Below, in pieces: positions 1 to 15,100 of a stretch of 64,000 nt of DNA. A program made the translations under genes and the position numbers. The stretch spans positions 21,886,001-21,950,000 of the forward strand of contig QCXZ01000137.1 of assembly GCA_025024175.1 (NCBI GenBank), in the 5' to 3' direction. Every line of letters begins with the position of its first letter. The first letter of the stretch is position 1. The DNA comes from Rhyzopertha dominica (Eukaryota; Arthropoda; Insecta; Coleoptera; Bostrichidae). The notes under the pieces were generated by a model. It was not told the DNA's origin and did not search any database. It was given only the letters and a program-made list of their open reading frames with translations.

Positions 1-106
1 TACGCCAAATTGTTTCTGATAGTGCGGCATCATTGTATCCTGAACATTCAATTATAGCCAGTTTGCATTCCCACAGTTCAAATGGCTCAGCAAAGGTTTC
101 ATATAA
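1..106 (-). CDS. Nup155: Nup155 exon 12, truncated by window edge
   Basis: Too short to stand out as an ORF. After acceptor tatag the frame reads [19 protein letters not shown] and on to ETIWR, the conserved Nup155 sequence that follows the DIT(K/Q) block of exon 11. It continues beyond base 1. Confidence 0.9.
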
Positions 107-3100
107 CTATAAATGTAATAGACAAGTTAACAGAAGTTATGGATTTAACTGTAATACATAATAGAACAGGAAAGTTACAAAATCAAATTCACTACCTCTG
201 ATTCCTGATACAAATAACCATTGGATGGAGTTCAGAATCATCTGATAAATTTAGTGAAACAAAGCACATGCATTCAAAACTATCAGATTGTTTCCAAGCT
301 ACCTAGTTACTAGTATTATAGTTGGATTGCATTTTATCAAAGTTGTGCTTTGCAGTCAAAGCGTTAAATGCTTAGAAATACGTATGATTAGAATCCAGAT
401 ACTAATGAGAGCTACAGTAATGTTATTTCAAAATGCAATTTTATTCTGCAAGTTGTTACATGGTTACTTATAGACACCATGAGCACAGAGCCACATCTGT
501 GACAAGCAGTCAAAAGCAGTGTAATCGACACGAGTGAGGTTGTAACGATTTGACATGTGCAGTGTAAAATCAAGGTTCGGAATTATTTAGAATTAAACCG
601 GATTAAACGGAGGAAAGAGAACAATAATTATTGTTGGTAAAATCTGGACAAATTCTCAACACAATGGAAAGCAAATCTGGTGGCATTTGTAAAGTTTTTG
701 CTTAAGCTGTACAGCAGAAGAGCTCTACTTGTTTAGCATCATACGACATAATAATTGAGGCTAATTGGATTTTCCCTTACAAAAAAAGGTCCTTCATTAA
801 GCGTACACTGACTTTAAAATTAACTTGAGGTGACAACGCTATCATTCATAGATGCTGTCAGTGGCGCTATCACGTAAAACAGCCGGACTGTAAAAACTTC
901 ATCTAAGGAACAACCCTCTCCTTATGCTGGAAAAAAATATGGCCACCAGAGCGTGCTAGTTGTACTGGGTGTCCCATTTTCACTGTAAAAGTAGGGTATC
1001 TTGGTAACTATTAATGCTAGGGGGTTGTGGTTTCGACATTACTGTCTTACTTTTGTTTTAAAACTATAGCCAACTTTTGAACGTTACATTTCTTCAGTTC
1101 TCGATATCTCGATTGGGTATTTAGATGTAAAATAACTGTGAAGACATTTTTTATAGATATTTTTATTTTAAATCCAGTGGCATACTAAGAATTTTTTAGG
1201 TGGTCACATTTTTGAGATATAACACAAAATTGCATTTTTTTAAAAGGGAAAAAGACCTACTTTTCTGATTAAGAAAATGTATACATTGTGAAGGTTCTTT
1301 TTTACTAATTTTGATATTCCAATTTTTATAAAAATTTAATGTGACACTAAACAATACTTACGTACTTATCTCCAAATAAACAAAGATTTTCATTGGTTAC
1401 ATGCTTACATGGCATCCTAGATTACTGATAAAAGAACTGCATGAGTGCCTTTAGGCGTCTCAAGTATGTATACAAATATTCCTACATATTTTATCAGATT
1501 AAAATTTTTACTTAATAATATAAAGTATATTGTGTTTTCTTGTTCCATTGCCTCCTGGATGTAAACATAAGATCTGATTAAATTTCTAAAAAAATTGAAA
1601 TAATACCAAAATTAGTAAAAATAAACCTAACAATCTATATACTTTCTTAATCAGAAAAAAATGTTTTTTTCAACCATAGCCACATATGGTTTCCATTAAA
1701 AAAAGCAAGTTTGTGCTAACATTTAAAAAACGTGACCCCCTAAATAATTCAGTAAATACCCAGTCGATATATTGAGAACTGAAGAAATGTACCATTATTC
1801 AAAAGTTGGCTATAGCTTTCAAACAAAAGGCGATGGTACAGCTTAACTGACAACAACAACTCACTTTTTCTTAATAGTACACAGCTCTCTACTTCTGCTT
1901 TCAACTAAAGAAAAATCATAAAAACTAGCAGAAAGGGTGTTTACTTTTGTTATAGAAACACAATAAACGTTTCTACACTATTGCATAATAAACATCAAAA
2001 TGCAATATATTCAACCTCATATAGACTTACCTGTGTAATATCGAAAAGATTTGAGTTCAGGGCAGCAATAGCTTGTTCTTTGTTAGGATGGTTGGCTCGT
2101 AGATTGGTGATAGCTTTTAGTATCTGTTCCTGAACTTTCGCAATTTCTACCTTATCTTCTAATTCCCGAAGAAATACTCCATACTGTGGTGCATATCCAA
2201 TCTTGTCACTCTTCATACACATTACAGATCTTGCAAGATACATAATGCGATCTCTCAATGTCAATGAGTTACTATAAATATGAAATTAGTTGCATATAAT
2301 TAAGCATACTATTATTACATACGTTGGTTTGGATGCTAAGGTGTTTAAAATTTTTGCGGCTGACGAGTGATTATTATTGCTTTCATAATACCTCCAAAGA
2401 AGATCCATGATTTCTATATTGTCTGGTTTTAACTTTGATGCATTTACAAGGTATGTTTCTAAAGAGGGTTCATTGATTTTAATTAGATCACCTTTCATCT
2501 GTTTCGAGAGCATCCATTCATATACTGCAATGTGCAATAATTCATCTCGGTTTAGCAGAATGTCGTTGATGATTTGATGAAGCTAAAACAAAAATACATA
2601 ATATACTATAAATTAGATTATTTTTTTAAATTTTACTTGAAATTACAGTTTATAACACCCATATTTTTTATAGTAAAATAATAGCATTTTATGACTATAA
2701 ATTGTTATTACGGTTCTCCTAGCATAAGAGTTACTTACAAGCAAGTTTGCATCATCAGCAGTCCCAATTTTCTGAGTCGGTGATGCTACTTGGGCATTCG
2801 GACTTCTTGTACCTTGAGGCTGGTTTTGTACATACACAGTATCCAACATGTTTAAGACCTCTTTATATATATCCATCCTGAATATAATACACATGTCTTA
2901 ACAAAACAACTACACAGTGTTATCATCATACCTCCTTAAATAAGCTTGATATCCTTCTTGATCTTGAGTCTGACTTGCTGTTTTGTAATAACGTTCACCC
3001 AAATTATCTGGATCAACTTTCTGTGCACACGCAAGGCACAGATCTGTAACAGCACGGTATGCTTTCAAAAATGTGAACTCCCTGCATATTTCATGTAAAT

Positions 3101-6100
3101 TTATATTTTGAGCCACACTTTTACACAGTTGCAATGCTGACGCTATATATTCTTCTTTTACATCAGGATTTTCCATTGATCTTGCTGTTTTAAGGATCTC
3201 GTTTGCCTGAAATTAACATTATTATAAAATATTAGGGGCACATTTATCAATTGTAAATGGAAACAAAAGTTTATGAAACGTTGTATGCAGAAAATAAATG
3301 TTGTAAATTAAGCATCCACATGATCATAACTAAGGGTTTTAAGTTCTGTTGGTTACATTTAAGCAGTTCAAAGACAAGTGAGCTGCAAGTGATTACAAAA
3401 TAATTGAATAATAAAATATTGAGGCTTTTCTCAATGTACAATGTATATGGAGCCAGAAATTAGTTTTCAGATGTTCCCACAAAACCTACATATTTTTTAG
3501 GATAATCCATATGCAGATTTATAAATAATATATTAACAACTAAAAACAGTATGTTTGAATTAGTCATATGAATTTTAGCATCTTATGAGTATACAGAGTT
3601 ATTCAAAAGCATGGAATATCCAATTTATTTCTTTAAATATGAACCTTATTGCAAAATGTCCACAATAAGCTTTTTTGCTAATTATTTTTCATTTTTTGGA
3701 TACCTTTTGTTTTTGTATGTCAACAAATTTCCATTGTGGCATAATTTTTTCGTTTTTTTAAAATGAAACCACGGATTTTTTTGCATTTTTATCCTAGGAA
3801 TGGCCTGGTGTTTGTTTTGTATGGTTTGAAGCAAAAATTTGTATGTTTACAAACAAATGACAAAAAGCAGGTTATGTGGTTACTTATATTGGTTTTTATG
3901 AATTCATCCAGTTTCATTGTTCACATGATGAAACTCTGTGAAACTGAACGTATGCTAATGATCGTTGGCAATGGAAATTGACAAAGTTCACACCAAAATG
4001 TTTGTGATTTATTTAATAATGTTCATTTGGAGAAAAATCCTATCATTTAATCCACCATATCCCAGTTAGCTAAAAAATTTAAACCAAACGGACACATAGG
4101 ATATTCTAAGGTCATCCGTATTTTGATGTATTAGTTACCGTTACGGATAACCAGTCTATGTTCACCACGCAGCTTGCTTTGTCAATAACTTTAGTCAGTC
4201 GTCAATGTTCAAATATTAAAAAAGAGGAAATATAAACCCTAAAAAGTATACCTTCTCTATGAATTGAACGGAGATCACCCTGAGAGAAGAATACAATTTT
4301 GTGTGATGATGGACATGACCAAAGATAATCCAAATTTTACAAGTAACATTTGATTTTTTTTTGTCTAAATAGATTTGTAAACAGACATAACTGTCACTAC
4401 TGGTTTACTGAAAATCCACACCGGATGATGCGACAGCATACACAGCATCCTCAAAAACTAAATGTGTGGGTTGGTATTATTGGGCAACACCTTGTAGATC
4501 TGAATTTCATAAATGGAAATGTAATAGCGGATATTGACTTGAACTTTGATGAAGACTGACAAGAAATTTCAAACCGCAATGTCAACAAGACATTTTGAAG
4601 TTAATGTTCGCCTGTATCTTGATAACACCTTCCCTAGTCGGTAGATAGGAGGTCGGGAAACTATCAAATGCCTTGCTGATTTAAGTCTATTAAAATTTTT
4701 CTTCTGGGGTCATTTAAGTAGTTCAACAAAATACTGCCTGACTGGCTGCTAAATTTGCTACTCTGAGAGGAGGTCATTAGTTTGAACATTTAAGTTGATG
4801 TAATGATTTATTTAAGTGATAAAGTATTAGGAGCATTAGAATTATCATCAATAACCTGTTCACACCCTCAGAACCTGCTTTGATAACACTTTTTGGTGTT
4901 TTTTGGAAAACTGAGTTTTGCACAAAAATTTTGTAATTAATACATACAAAGTACACACCAGGTTATTTCAAGGACAAAAAGAGCAATACAAACCCACAAG
5001 AAAAGTGCTTGGGTGTCATTAAAAAATATATATATTCATGGAAATGTGTTGACATGTAAAAACAAAACGTAGGCTAAGAAATTTCAGAAACCTTTATCCC
5101 AGTAGTGTTTTAGAAAATAAAAAAGTGTAAGCTCTTTTATAAATTAAAGAGAACTTTGCAAGCTAATATGATATATTCTTCAGATAACATTAATCACTCA
5201 AATTTAAAAATGTGATAATTATAATTTACATGCTAAGTTAATATCCAAAAGAGACACTGGTGTAGGATAATTTTCAGACTCCATGATTTTCAAAATAAAG
5301 TTCCCGTGCATAATCATTGATAGCTTGAAAATAAATCAAGCATGATGCACAATCAATTAGTGTCAGCATACAATTGGAAGCTTCAACAAGAACAAAGATC
5401 TCAAAACACTTATTTTTACCACCACCAGAGTGGTGTTCTGCCAAGCCTGTTAGGATATATTTCAATTGATTTATTTCAGTTTACACAAAAGCATATGTTT
5501 TTGTTGGATGTACTACAAGCTTCCATGTTCATAAGTCTTTCTAAAATCTCTTCTGTGTATCTTTTTAGAATGCATTAAGTTATATTAACCAATTTACATG
5601 TACATAAATACAACTTATTTATTTACTTACCTTGGAATAAGCAGCATCTTCACTTTTGAACAAAGTTGGACATACACTTCTCAATTTAGAGCTGATTGAA
5701 TCTACTGAAGCATTGTCACCCAGATATGTATTGATCAGCGCAGCAATAAGCAAAGAACAAAGATCAGAACCAAACAGAAGCAAATCCTTGAAGGTGGTGT
5801 TTTGCAACATCTGCAGGTGATTTTCGGAAAATGTGGCTACAAGCTCGTGAAGTTGGTGTTCACACAATATTCTCCAAAGGCCCAAGACCTCACAGCAGTG
5901 GTCCAGAAACTGTCTTAAGGCAGTAAGTGATTGCCTCTCCTCTAGCTGAGCGTCTTCGATAGTGAAATTTGGTCGTCCGAGATTGAATGATGTCCCTGGT
6001 ATTGGTTGTGTTTGGTTAAGAGCAGCCTTATTGCTGGTTCCTACTTTGTATGAGCTGTTGCATATAGCAAAATGAGTATTTCTTTGTAGGAACGCCTGCA

Positions 6101-9100
6101 AAGCATTCAAATGGGACAAGACCCAAAAACATTCTTCTCCTGAAATTGTACTAGTGAACTGAAAAAAAATATGCAAATTTAAATTTTGTATGTTCTACTA
6201 GATCTTACTGCATATTGCTATTTTAAACAGTTTTTGCCCTTATTTCTAAAAAAAGTGTGTTATAATCATTTTAATCAGCAACAAAAATGTATATCAAACA
6301 GTGCAGTTTAATAATATGGAGTCCACAAGAAAAATATGATGACAGTTGATATGATAGCTGGTAACCGAATCATCAAATATTTTTTTGTAGATATCAATAT
6401 GCAGCTCATAAAAGAGTGCCATCAGAATATGCTTTCGGTTTATTAGTACCTTGATTGTTAAAATAGTTACGAGAAAAAAACAAATACAACACTTTTCAGT
6501 TTTACAAAAAGCACAAAAATATGTAATTTTTTCCTAATTTGACCTTTTTCTCTATCTCTTACTATTTACGAAATCTCCACCTATAGACTCAAAAGCAACA
6601 AGGTAAAAGAGATAAGGCGGTAAGAAATAGGGAGTGGATGTAATAAAATTTATAGACGGAATTGTGTAGACNGCCATATTGGGGTGCCCCTTTATAGGTG
6701 TTTGAAAAAGTATATTGTTTTGATACCTTTTGTAATAATGAACTTGTTGGTTAATATCACATTTGCCACAACTATTCATGCGAGTATTGTGTATAAAATA
6801 TTTTTTTCTTGAGCGATTTTGAACAGGAAGTCAGCCATATGTAGAAGCCGCTTATGTCTAGATTTTCGTTTACTTTTCAACATTGCATTTGCTCCTTCCT
6901 GTTGTCTTTTACCTCGTTGCCCAGAAGTGATGCTGTGTATACAATGCTTAAAACTGCTACAGAGGAATATGAAAGTGTTGCATGTGTACCAATTATAATT
7001 TAGAAATATAGTGTGTTATACTTACAAAAAACTTCTTTCCATCGACGCTCATTTGCTGTAAGCAATGCTTATTCCAAACTGGGCGTAAAATTCGAGCCAA
7101 ATATAAATATAAGCCATTGTGTTTTGCAGAAAAAGCAAATGGAGCATTGACCTCAAAAACTGGACTTCTCTTGGCTGCCATTTGATAAAGATATGTTGCT
7201 TCCATGTTTGGGTTCGGTGACAACTGAGTTAAATTTGCGGTAGGTGAAGCCATTTGATTTTGTTGATAATGTGGTGCCACTGGGGTTGATATTACGTTCG
7301 GCATAAAAGTTGAGTTAGATACTACAACAAGTGATAACTAATTTTAAAGCTTCCCACCAGGTAAATTACTTACATGGGTTAATCTGAGTAACGTCGTTGT
7401 CTTGTATTAAGCGTGGTTCACCACCAAACATAAAAAATGCCCTTGCAGCCCATTCTGCAACATCCTGGTTTTGTGCCTCTTCAAGTGACGCTAAAATGAG
7501 GCTAGTGGCACATGCCTGTTCTTCTTTCTGCATTATGAAATACATCTTTACAACTTCACTGTCTGGTCCACGATGATCTATTAGAAGTTGTCGTAATATG
7601 TCCACAGGTCTCAGTTTTAACAGAATGTGAGCACCATGTGCGGTTAGTGCAACATATTTTCTAGGTGCTTCAGCATGCTGACGTACTACTAATGGTGGAA
7701 GGGGCTCTGTTGGGTCATAGCTGAAGCGATGTTTTACCTGTTGTGAATAAAAGATGCTGCTGAAGAGTATGACCATTACACTAATACATTTGTAAGAAAA
7801 TTCAAGTAACAGTATTTAGTATTTATATGCACATAACACTATTCAAACTTTTGCATAAGCCCCAAAGACTCCACATCCAATTACCAAGGACTTCTTTGCT
7901 ATTGCGGAATAGTACTATTTTAAATAAAATTGATTGAAATACTTATATCATTGGAAAAAAAACTGTTACAGATTTTTTAATAGGAACACTAAGGTATCTG
8001 CAACTAAAATGATAATTATGTTTTGGTTGATGTGAGTGAAGCGGGATATGAAATGGTTCCTTCTCATCAACAACTTCCTGTATGAAAACAACCTTAAAAT
8101 TCAATCAAATCTGCATGAAATTATAAGAGGGTCATGTCAGAATTCCTGAAGATAAAAATGCTGATCATAAACAAAATATGTTTTAAAAAAATTACATTAA
8201 AGTCCTTCGATATAATCCCCTTGCAAATCCAAAATGCGCTGCCAACACTTCGGCAGTGAGGCAATACCATTAAATATGCCATTCTTGTCAAGGCATTTCA
8301 GCATTTCGAAATTGGACTCCACGAAGTTCTCCCTTCCACTTAAGAGGGGCGTTTACCTAGAGCAAATCGGGTCATTTTAAGCACCTACTGTTTTACATTT
8401 TACCGAGTTATTCGAAACTTTTTCGAAGTGAAATTTCGACATGGCAATGACAAAAGATGAACTTACAACGTAGAGTTCGAGTTTTTTCTGAATTTGCTAC
8501 AGTAATGTAAATATTAGTTGTTATATTTTGCTTAAAAATGCGTATTTTTGGCGAGCTATTTCTCGAAAACTAAGGCACATAAACGAAAAATTCGAACTCC
8601 ACGTTGTAGCTACATATTTCTTTGTACACTACCAAAAACATGAGCACGATAAATGAGTAAAAACATTCAAAAAATCTAAAACCGCAAACCCTTTCGCACG
8701 AGTCCGTCACGAGAGCAGAATGCGAATGCCCATCCCCACCAGGTCCGTCGTGTTGTATCCACTGAACAGTGAGGTTAAGATACAATCCTGTCGGGAATGA
8801 TCGAGCGGTATACGATCTATTCCGATATGACTGGATTTCTAAGATTGTATGTCTAATTAGTAATTACACGGGACAAGTTTAATGTTAAAAGCTCTTTCAC
8901 ATTAATTTACTGTCTGCCGAAGTAATGGGGAGGCGGAAGGAAAATTGTTGTAAAAGTTCCTCCAGAAATCATAGTCGGCATGCAGTTAGAATGAAATGTT
9001 ATATAGTGCATATTTACAGAAATAAATGGGTTATTCCATATTTTGAATAACCTGGTATAATATCATAGTAAGTTACTAATATCATGCTTACTTTTTTATG

Positions 9101-12100
9101 CACACCCTACAGTCAGCAATTTTCCGAATATTAGTTTAGCCCGTCTGTTGCTCGTACGATCTTTGCGCGATGACAACCTATCGGCTACCCTCTTACGTCC
9201 CATGTCCCGCTGGTAATATGGGTTGCATAATTTACATTTCTGCCCGATCGCTCCAAGTAAATGCCCCTCTTAAGGAACAGGTCGACATCTGGAGGACTCA
9301 TGTCAGGCCTGTACCGGGGATGTGGGAGAATTTCCCAGTGGTTTTTCTCGAAAAATCCTTTGACCAACATTGCTTTATGAGTTCTGGCGTTGTTGTCTGC
9401 ATTTTTGCAAATTTTGGCATAAAAAAGACAAATACATTTGGTTGTTGACCAAGAGGTAGCTACTTTGCACAAATAACACTATGCCAGTCATAAGCAATAG
9501 TAATCATGACCTTTAAGTTTGACAACACTCGGCAAGAGTTTTTCAGACGTGCCACTCAGTACTTTGGAACTTTAATTTGGGCTCAAAATTATGAATCCAT
9601 GTCGCATAAATGGCAACAATCTGGTTCAAGAAACCATCCCCTTAACAGTGATAATGAGCAAGAAGATTAGGAGCAATTTCTTTTCATGCATTTTGGTTCA
9701 GCACAGAGAAGATGTACCCACCATGCAGAAACCTTTGTCTTCATCAACATCTCAGTCGAACTGTGATAACGAATTTGGCAGGCATGTTAGCTTCTTTTGT
9801 TCTTTCAAGACATGTTAATTGATGTCTTCTTCGATTATTGTAGCCACCATAGCAGCAGTACGAGGTCTCCCACTTCTGTGGGTGTCTTTAACACTGATCC
9901 GGCCCTTTCACTTACATCATCGAATAACTGTTAAATGATCTACACACAAGCTTTTTGTAATGCATTGTGAATTTCGGCAACCGTTTTTTCCTGCAGTGTT
10001 CCAATTTTGATATATGTATGCACATTGTTCTTCAACCGTGACACGTTCCATTGCATCAAACTACCACGATTGGAATTTTTTTACAGAAAAACTAACTGAA
10101 CTACGTTGACTCTAATACTGCTACGTTGTCTCAATGACAGGCGTTTATAATTTGACAGCACTTGTTTCTCTCACTGTTGTCAGTTCAGTGCCAGTCTGAT
10201 ATGTGCAGGAATTGTAACACAACCCTCATATTTAAACAGAATATTTTAAGTGCATGCCGAATGAGTTCAGAGTGAATAAAAACTCAGTGGATTACCTGGT
10301 ACCAATCGATTTGGTAGCTAAAAAGAATTACAAATTTTGTACCAAAATCAAAGCATGGTGAAGGATTATGAATATGAATAATAAACATGAATTAAAGGCT
10401 GGGAATCGCTGTTACAGATGATATACAGCATGGGTCAAATAAACAATATTATAATTTATAACTACAATAACTGTTGAAAATACAAAATTCTTGTTTTATA
10501 TGGAAGCCTTATGGACTTTAGAATACAGGTACTACAATCTAAAATTATTGTTATCTATATTATAACGTTTCATGTTTCATTATTCACTATCCACTACAAA
10601 TTATGTTTAAAATACATAGGTATGCAGTTACTCCAAATCTTGTGAAAAAAGACAATTGTAACTGTTGTGGATAACTGAAACAATTATTGAACTAAAAGAG
10701 ATACAAATCTTGAAAGCTTTCATATCAAGTTTGTTAATTAAGAATAGTATATTTGCCACTTTTAATTTTGAAACTTTCAAACAAATAATTTGATTTGTTA
10801 AAATAGAATGGTGTAAATATTGTTGCACTATCAGATTTCAGATATGAAATAAAAAAACTTTCCTTTGATGTAATGCTGTTAATAGTCATTAATAAGTTAA
10901 AAAATGATCTTTACAGTTTCTATGAAATATTAGCATTCCTAATCGATTTTCTTTTAAATCTTAATTAGATCTATATTTTAATCTTGGTATGCAGGTGGCG
11001 TTAGTTTTGTCATCACTTGAGATATTTGAAAATGTTTATTCTAATTGATGGATTAGTCTCGATGATTTATGTCCTTCGAGAGCGTAAACAGAATGCATTG
11101 TTAGCTTAAGAGTTTACATGAAGCAATTTTCATGGAACTGTTCGAGAGATTTCGAAGCCTTGGGAATGTGGAATATCAACAAGTTAGAAAAAGTATAACA
11201 CGTACAGTTATAACAAAAAAAAAAAAAATTTTTGCTATTCGGTTTAGTAGTGAAAAAACCGCTGCAAATTGAATCAATACTTCCACATCCAATTGTCAAA
11301 ATGTCATTTACGTTTTTATTTCTTATACTATACGTTTAGTAATCAAGTTTTGAGCATTTTCCTCTCTACACATTTTTTCTAAGACGAACAGTTCTCGTGA
11401 TATTAGCAAAAATATATAAATTTTAAAATCGTTTTTTCCAAATAACTCGAAAATTATTAACTTAACAAAAAAATTATAAGAGTGCTTTCTGATCAGAAAT
11501 GTGATTTTCTATATAATACCAAAATTTAAAAAAAATCGTACGAGCAGGGTCCAGAATAGGCTTTTTGGAAATATTTCGAAAATGTCAAAATTTTGAATAA
11601 ACTTTCTAAGACACTTTTTGTGAGAAATTTTATTTCCTATCTGATGGTATTTTGATTTTTTGAATATATTAAATATATTCGGAGATATTTAGGTAAAACC
11701 GTTTTCTTTAAGTGACGCTTTTTTGCTAATATCTTCTAAACAGTTTACTGCACCGAAAATTTATAAGAATGAATAATACTCGCAGTTATACTACTAATCA
11801 CATACTAAGACGAAAAAAAATAAAAATTTTAGTTACCCCCCAATTTCGCCCCCTTCCCGATACCCTACTTACCCCACAAACAATAGGTCGCTTTGGGTGG
11901 GTGAGATTTATACGCCTGCCAAATTTCAAGTTCATATATTAAGTCTTTCGAAAGTTATGGTGTCCACAAACAATACCACAGACAAGAAATTTGTTTTTGC
12001 TCAAAATTTGTTTTTTTGCGTTTTCGACTATTTTAAAGCGAATGAGCAAATAAAAATGTTTGAAATTTTTTTTCGCGATACACTACTTCCCATCCGTTGG

Positions 12101-15100
12101 ATGTGGAAGTAAAATGAAAGAAAAAGTTAAAAAAATTTCTAATTCTTATAAACGGTTACATACAAATGAATATATTTTTTCATGTACATAATTATATGGT
12201 ACTTAAACTACCATCCACATAGTACAAAATGATAACTTAGAATTGTAAAATCTTTAGCATTTCATACTTTAACAACTTAACTCAAAGATAAAAGAGAACA
12301 GTAAGTGTAAGAATTAGCATATGGAAAGTTTGTTCTCTTAGAAAAACTTACTTCTGTAAAGGCAAGAGCAGGACCATCCAGGGCAACTGATGTATATGCT
12401 TCCATCAGACTGTTGTTGAATGGAAATAGGTCTGAACTCAAACACCACAGAACATCTTTATCATCTACTGTAGAGACCAGCAACAAATTACGGTCTCTAT
12501 ATTGACTCAAATGTACCATCCGTGGTCTAACTGTGACATTGGCTGAATATCCCGGTGGAAGGCGAACATGCACAAGACTGAGAGTGTAAGGTCTCTGGTT
12601 TGGCTGAATATTAGTTAGGCTGGCAGTCGAGAGGTAAAATCGAATTCCAGATTGTGTAACTGCTACTAAATTGATGTGTGGAGACTCATACAATTCTACT
12701 GCAGATATACTGACAATCGGTCTAAAATTTTGGCTGTCTAATGTCCTACAATTAAAGATTAATTAAGAACACATTATCAGAAGCACCTAATTATAGTTTG
12801 GTCAACGGATCTTTAGTTGTGTATATGATCCGATATGCACAATATTTTGTTATAATATTTAAATGTGAAACACAATTAACCAAAACAATTGGGATTACAA
12901 TTTTCTCAAAAAACTATAGCTTCAGATAATAAACCCAAAATTTTGAATATTCTCAGTTGTTAATTTTCAATTCATTAGTTTTTTTCACAGTTAAAGATCC
13001 ATTGATCAAAGTATACTTACTTTACAGTGTTCATAGCTTTGTTTACTAATGAAGACTGGGTTAGCTTAGTTATTTTACTCATATAATTTCCCTTTTCACC
13101 CAAATCAAACACTTCAATCGAACCTTTTTCTGTTAAAGTATAAAGTATATGCCGACTGTTATCGACTGATATTTGAATAATGCCGTCTTCCTCTGATAAG
13201 GCTGCATTCAAAAATGAGGGGACCAAAAAAGATAAAGAACTTGTAGAATGGTTGATTTTCTTGCAACGTTTTCCAAACCAACTGCTTTCAGCCTGGAATA
13301 ATTAATGATACACTATTTTTTAATCTGTAATATGTGAACTGAAGATACGGATAAAGAAAATTACATAAAATAATGACAATGATGACCTTGGGAGGTACAG
13401 AGGGCTGGAGCCTAAGTGTATAATCATTAATTATTGGAAGTGTAACTGCAAGAGGAAGACTAGGGAATTACATTGGCTAACAATCAGCAAAAATAATGTC
13501 TTGTATTGTTCGTTTTTGTTCCCTTGCTGATACAATAGTACCGATATAGACATATTTCACAGTAAGAACTTAATTTTTAGAATATCCAAGTACTCTTCTA
13601 TTATAGAGTACTATTGACACGTTCAACATGATGCTATGGAAATTGTTGAAGTCATAATATCCTTATTGGTATCTCTTTTTAAAAGCAGAAGAATGATGTT
13701 TAATGTAACGTTATATAATTAAAAAAAAGTGTTTTCTTCACTGTATGTATTTCACCTTACAAAAAAAATCTAAATTACCTGGCCTTTTGCAAGTTATATG
13801 CTTTTATGAGTATAATTTGACTGGGCTACTACTGGTTATTTCAAAATCTGTTTTTATCAATTAGGAAGCCCTATTATGCATGTATGCATTATTACTAATA
13901 TAATCACATGCACTACATATGGCAAGTTCAAGAAACACATGTAGTTTTCAACAGCTGCAGAATAGCCAATTTATGAATTTACAGCAGTTAATACTTCTAT
14001 GATAATTAAGCTGCACAATTTAAAAATTAAGACCAGCTTTAAAATCATCTGATCAACAAATGAAGACAACTCATCATATAGATACCACAAAGATACTAGT
14101 AGCGATCCTGTGACAGATTTTTACTGTCAATTGTAACAGAGCGGATTCCCATATTGCAGGTAGATTTAGTATCTCTGTAAAGGTGGCATAACCTTGGTAT
14201 ATAGCGCTACGGTAGTCTATCAAAGAAAGAGCTAGCAAAAGCTCTTGACAAATATGTAGCCATTCTAAAAACCTTTACTGAAAATGAAGGAACTGTTTTT
14301 TTTAAATACACACATATCAAGTTTCTAAACTTTACAACGACCTTATTTTTAGTCAACGTTCTTAGATTGACTGCATACTTGCCAGGAGCTTTTGCGAGCA
14401 TTATACCTCTTTGATGGACCGCCGTAGAGCTACACACCAAGGTTATGCCAGCTGATGGTCATTTTTCTTTACAAAGATACTAAATCTTTAGTGGTAATAT
14501 AAATACTGCCTTTCATTTTATTGGACTTTTTTGTATATATATTATCATTTATCTTGCTGGTGTTGCTCCAAATAAGTGATATTATAATCTTTGTAAGTGC
14601 AACGTTTCGGTGGAATAAACTCCACCTTTATTTTTCCACAAATCTGTATTGTTGTATCATAACATATTATTCTTATGGAATTAATTTTGTGTACTTTCTC
14701 TTCTTTTGGTTTGAATATTGAATGGGTAAAAACAGTTGTATTAGGTTTGTCAGTGTCTAAATAACTATTGTGATACATGTTGATGATTTTATTTATCTTG
14801 GTTAAGACGTGGTAGAATAAGCATGACCTATTAGAATAAATATCACCTCTCTTATAGAAGCACACTAAAACAATATATTTGAATTCAATAATTTAGTTAA
14901 ATATTAATTTTTCTGAACATTTTGGGTAGCCAGTGATCTTATTTTTTACTCTATTAGATGATTCGTTGTGACTATAAAAATTGATTTCTATGATGTTTTC
15001 TTTTCTTAGCGATATTTCGGTAAAAATGCCATAACAATTAAAAATCAAAGATTTTTTTTGTAGAGAACTAAACAACCAACAATTTTTATTAAAGACGTTT

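Noticed and set aside
14545..14865. 106-aa minus-strand ORF in a Nup155 intron
   Set aside because: AT-driven composition, no domain, not flanked by usable splice sites.
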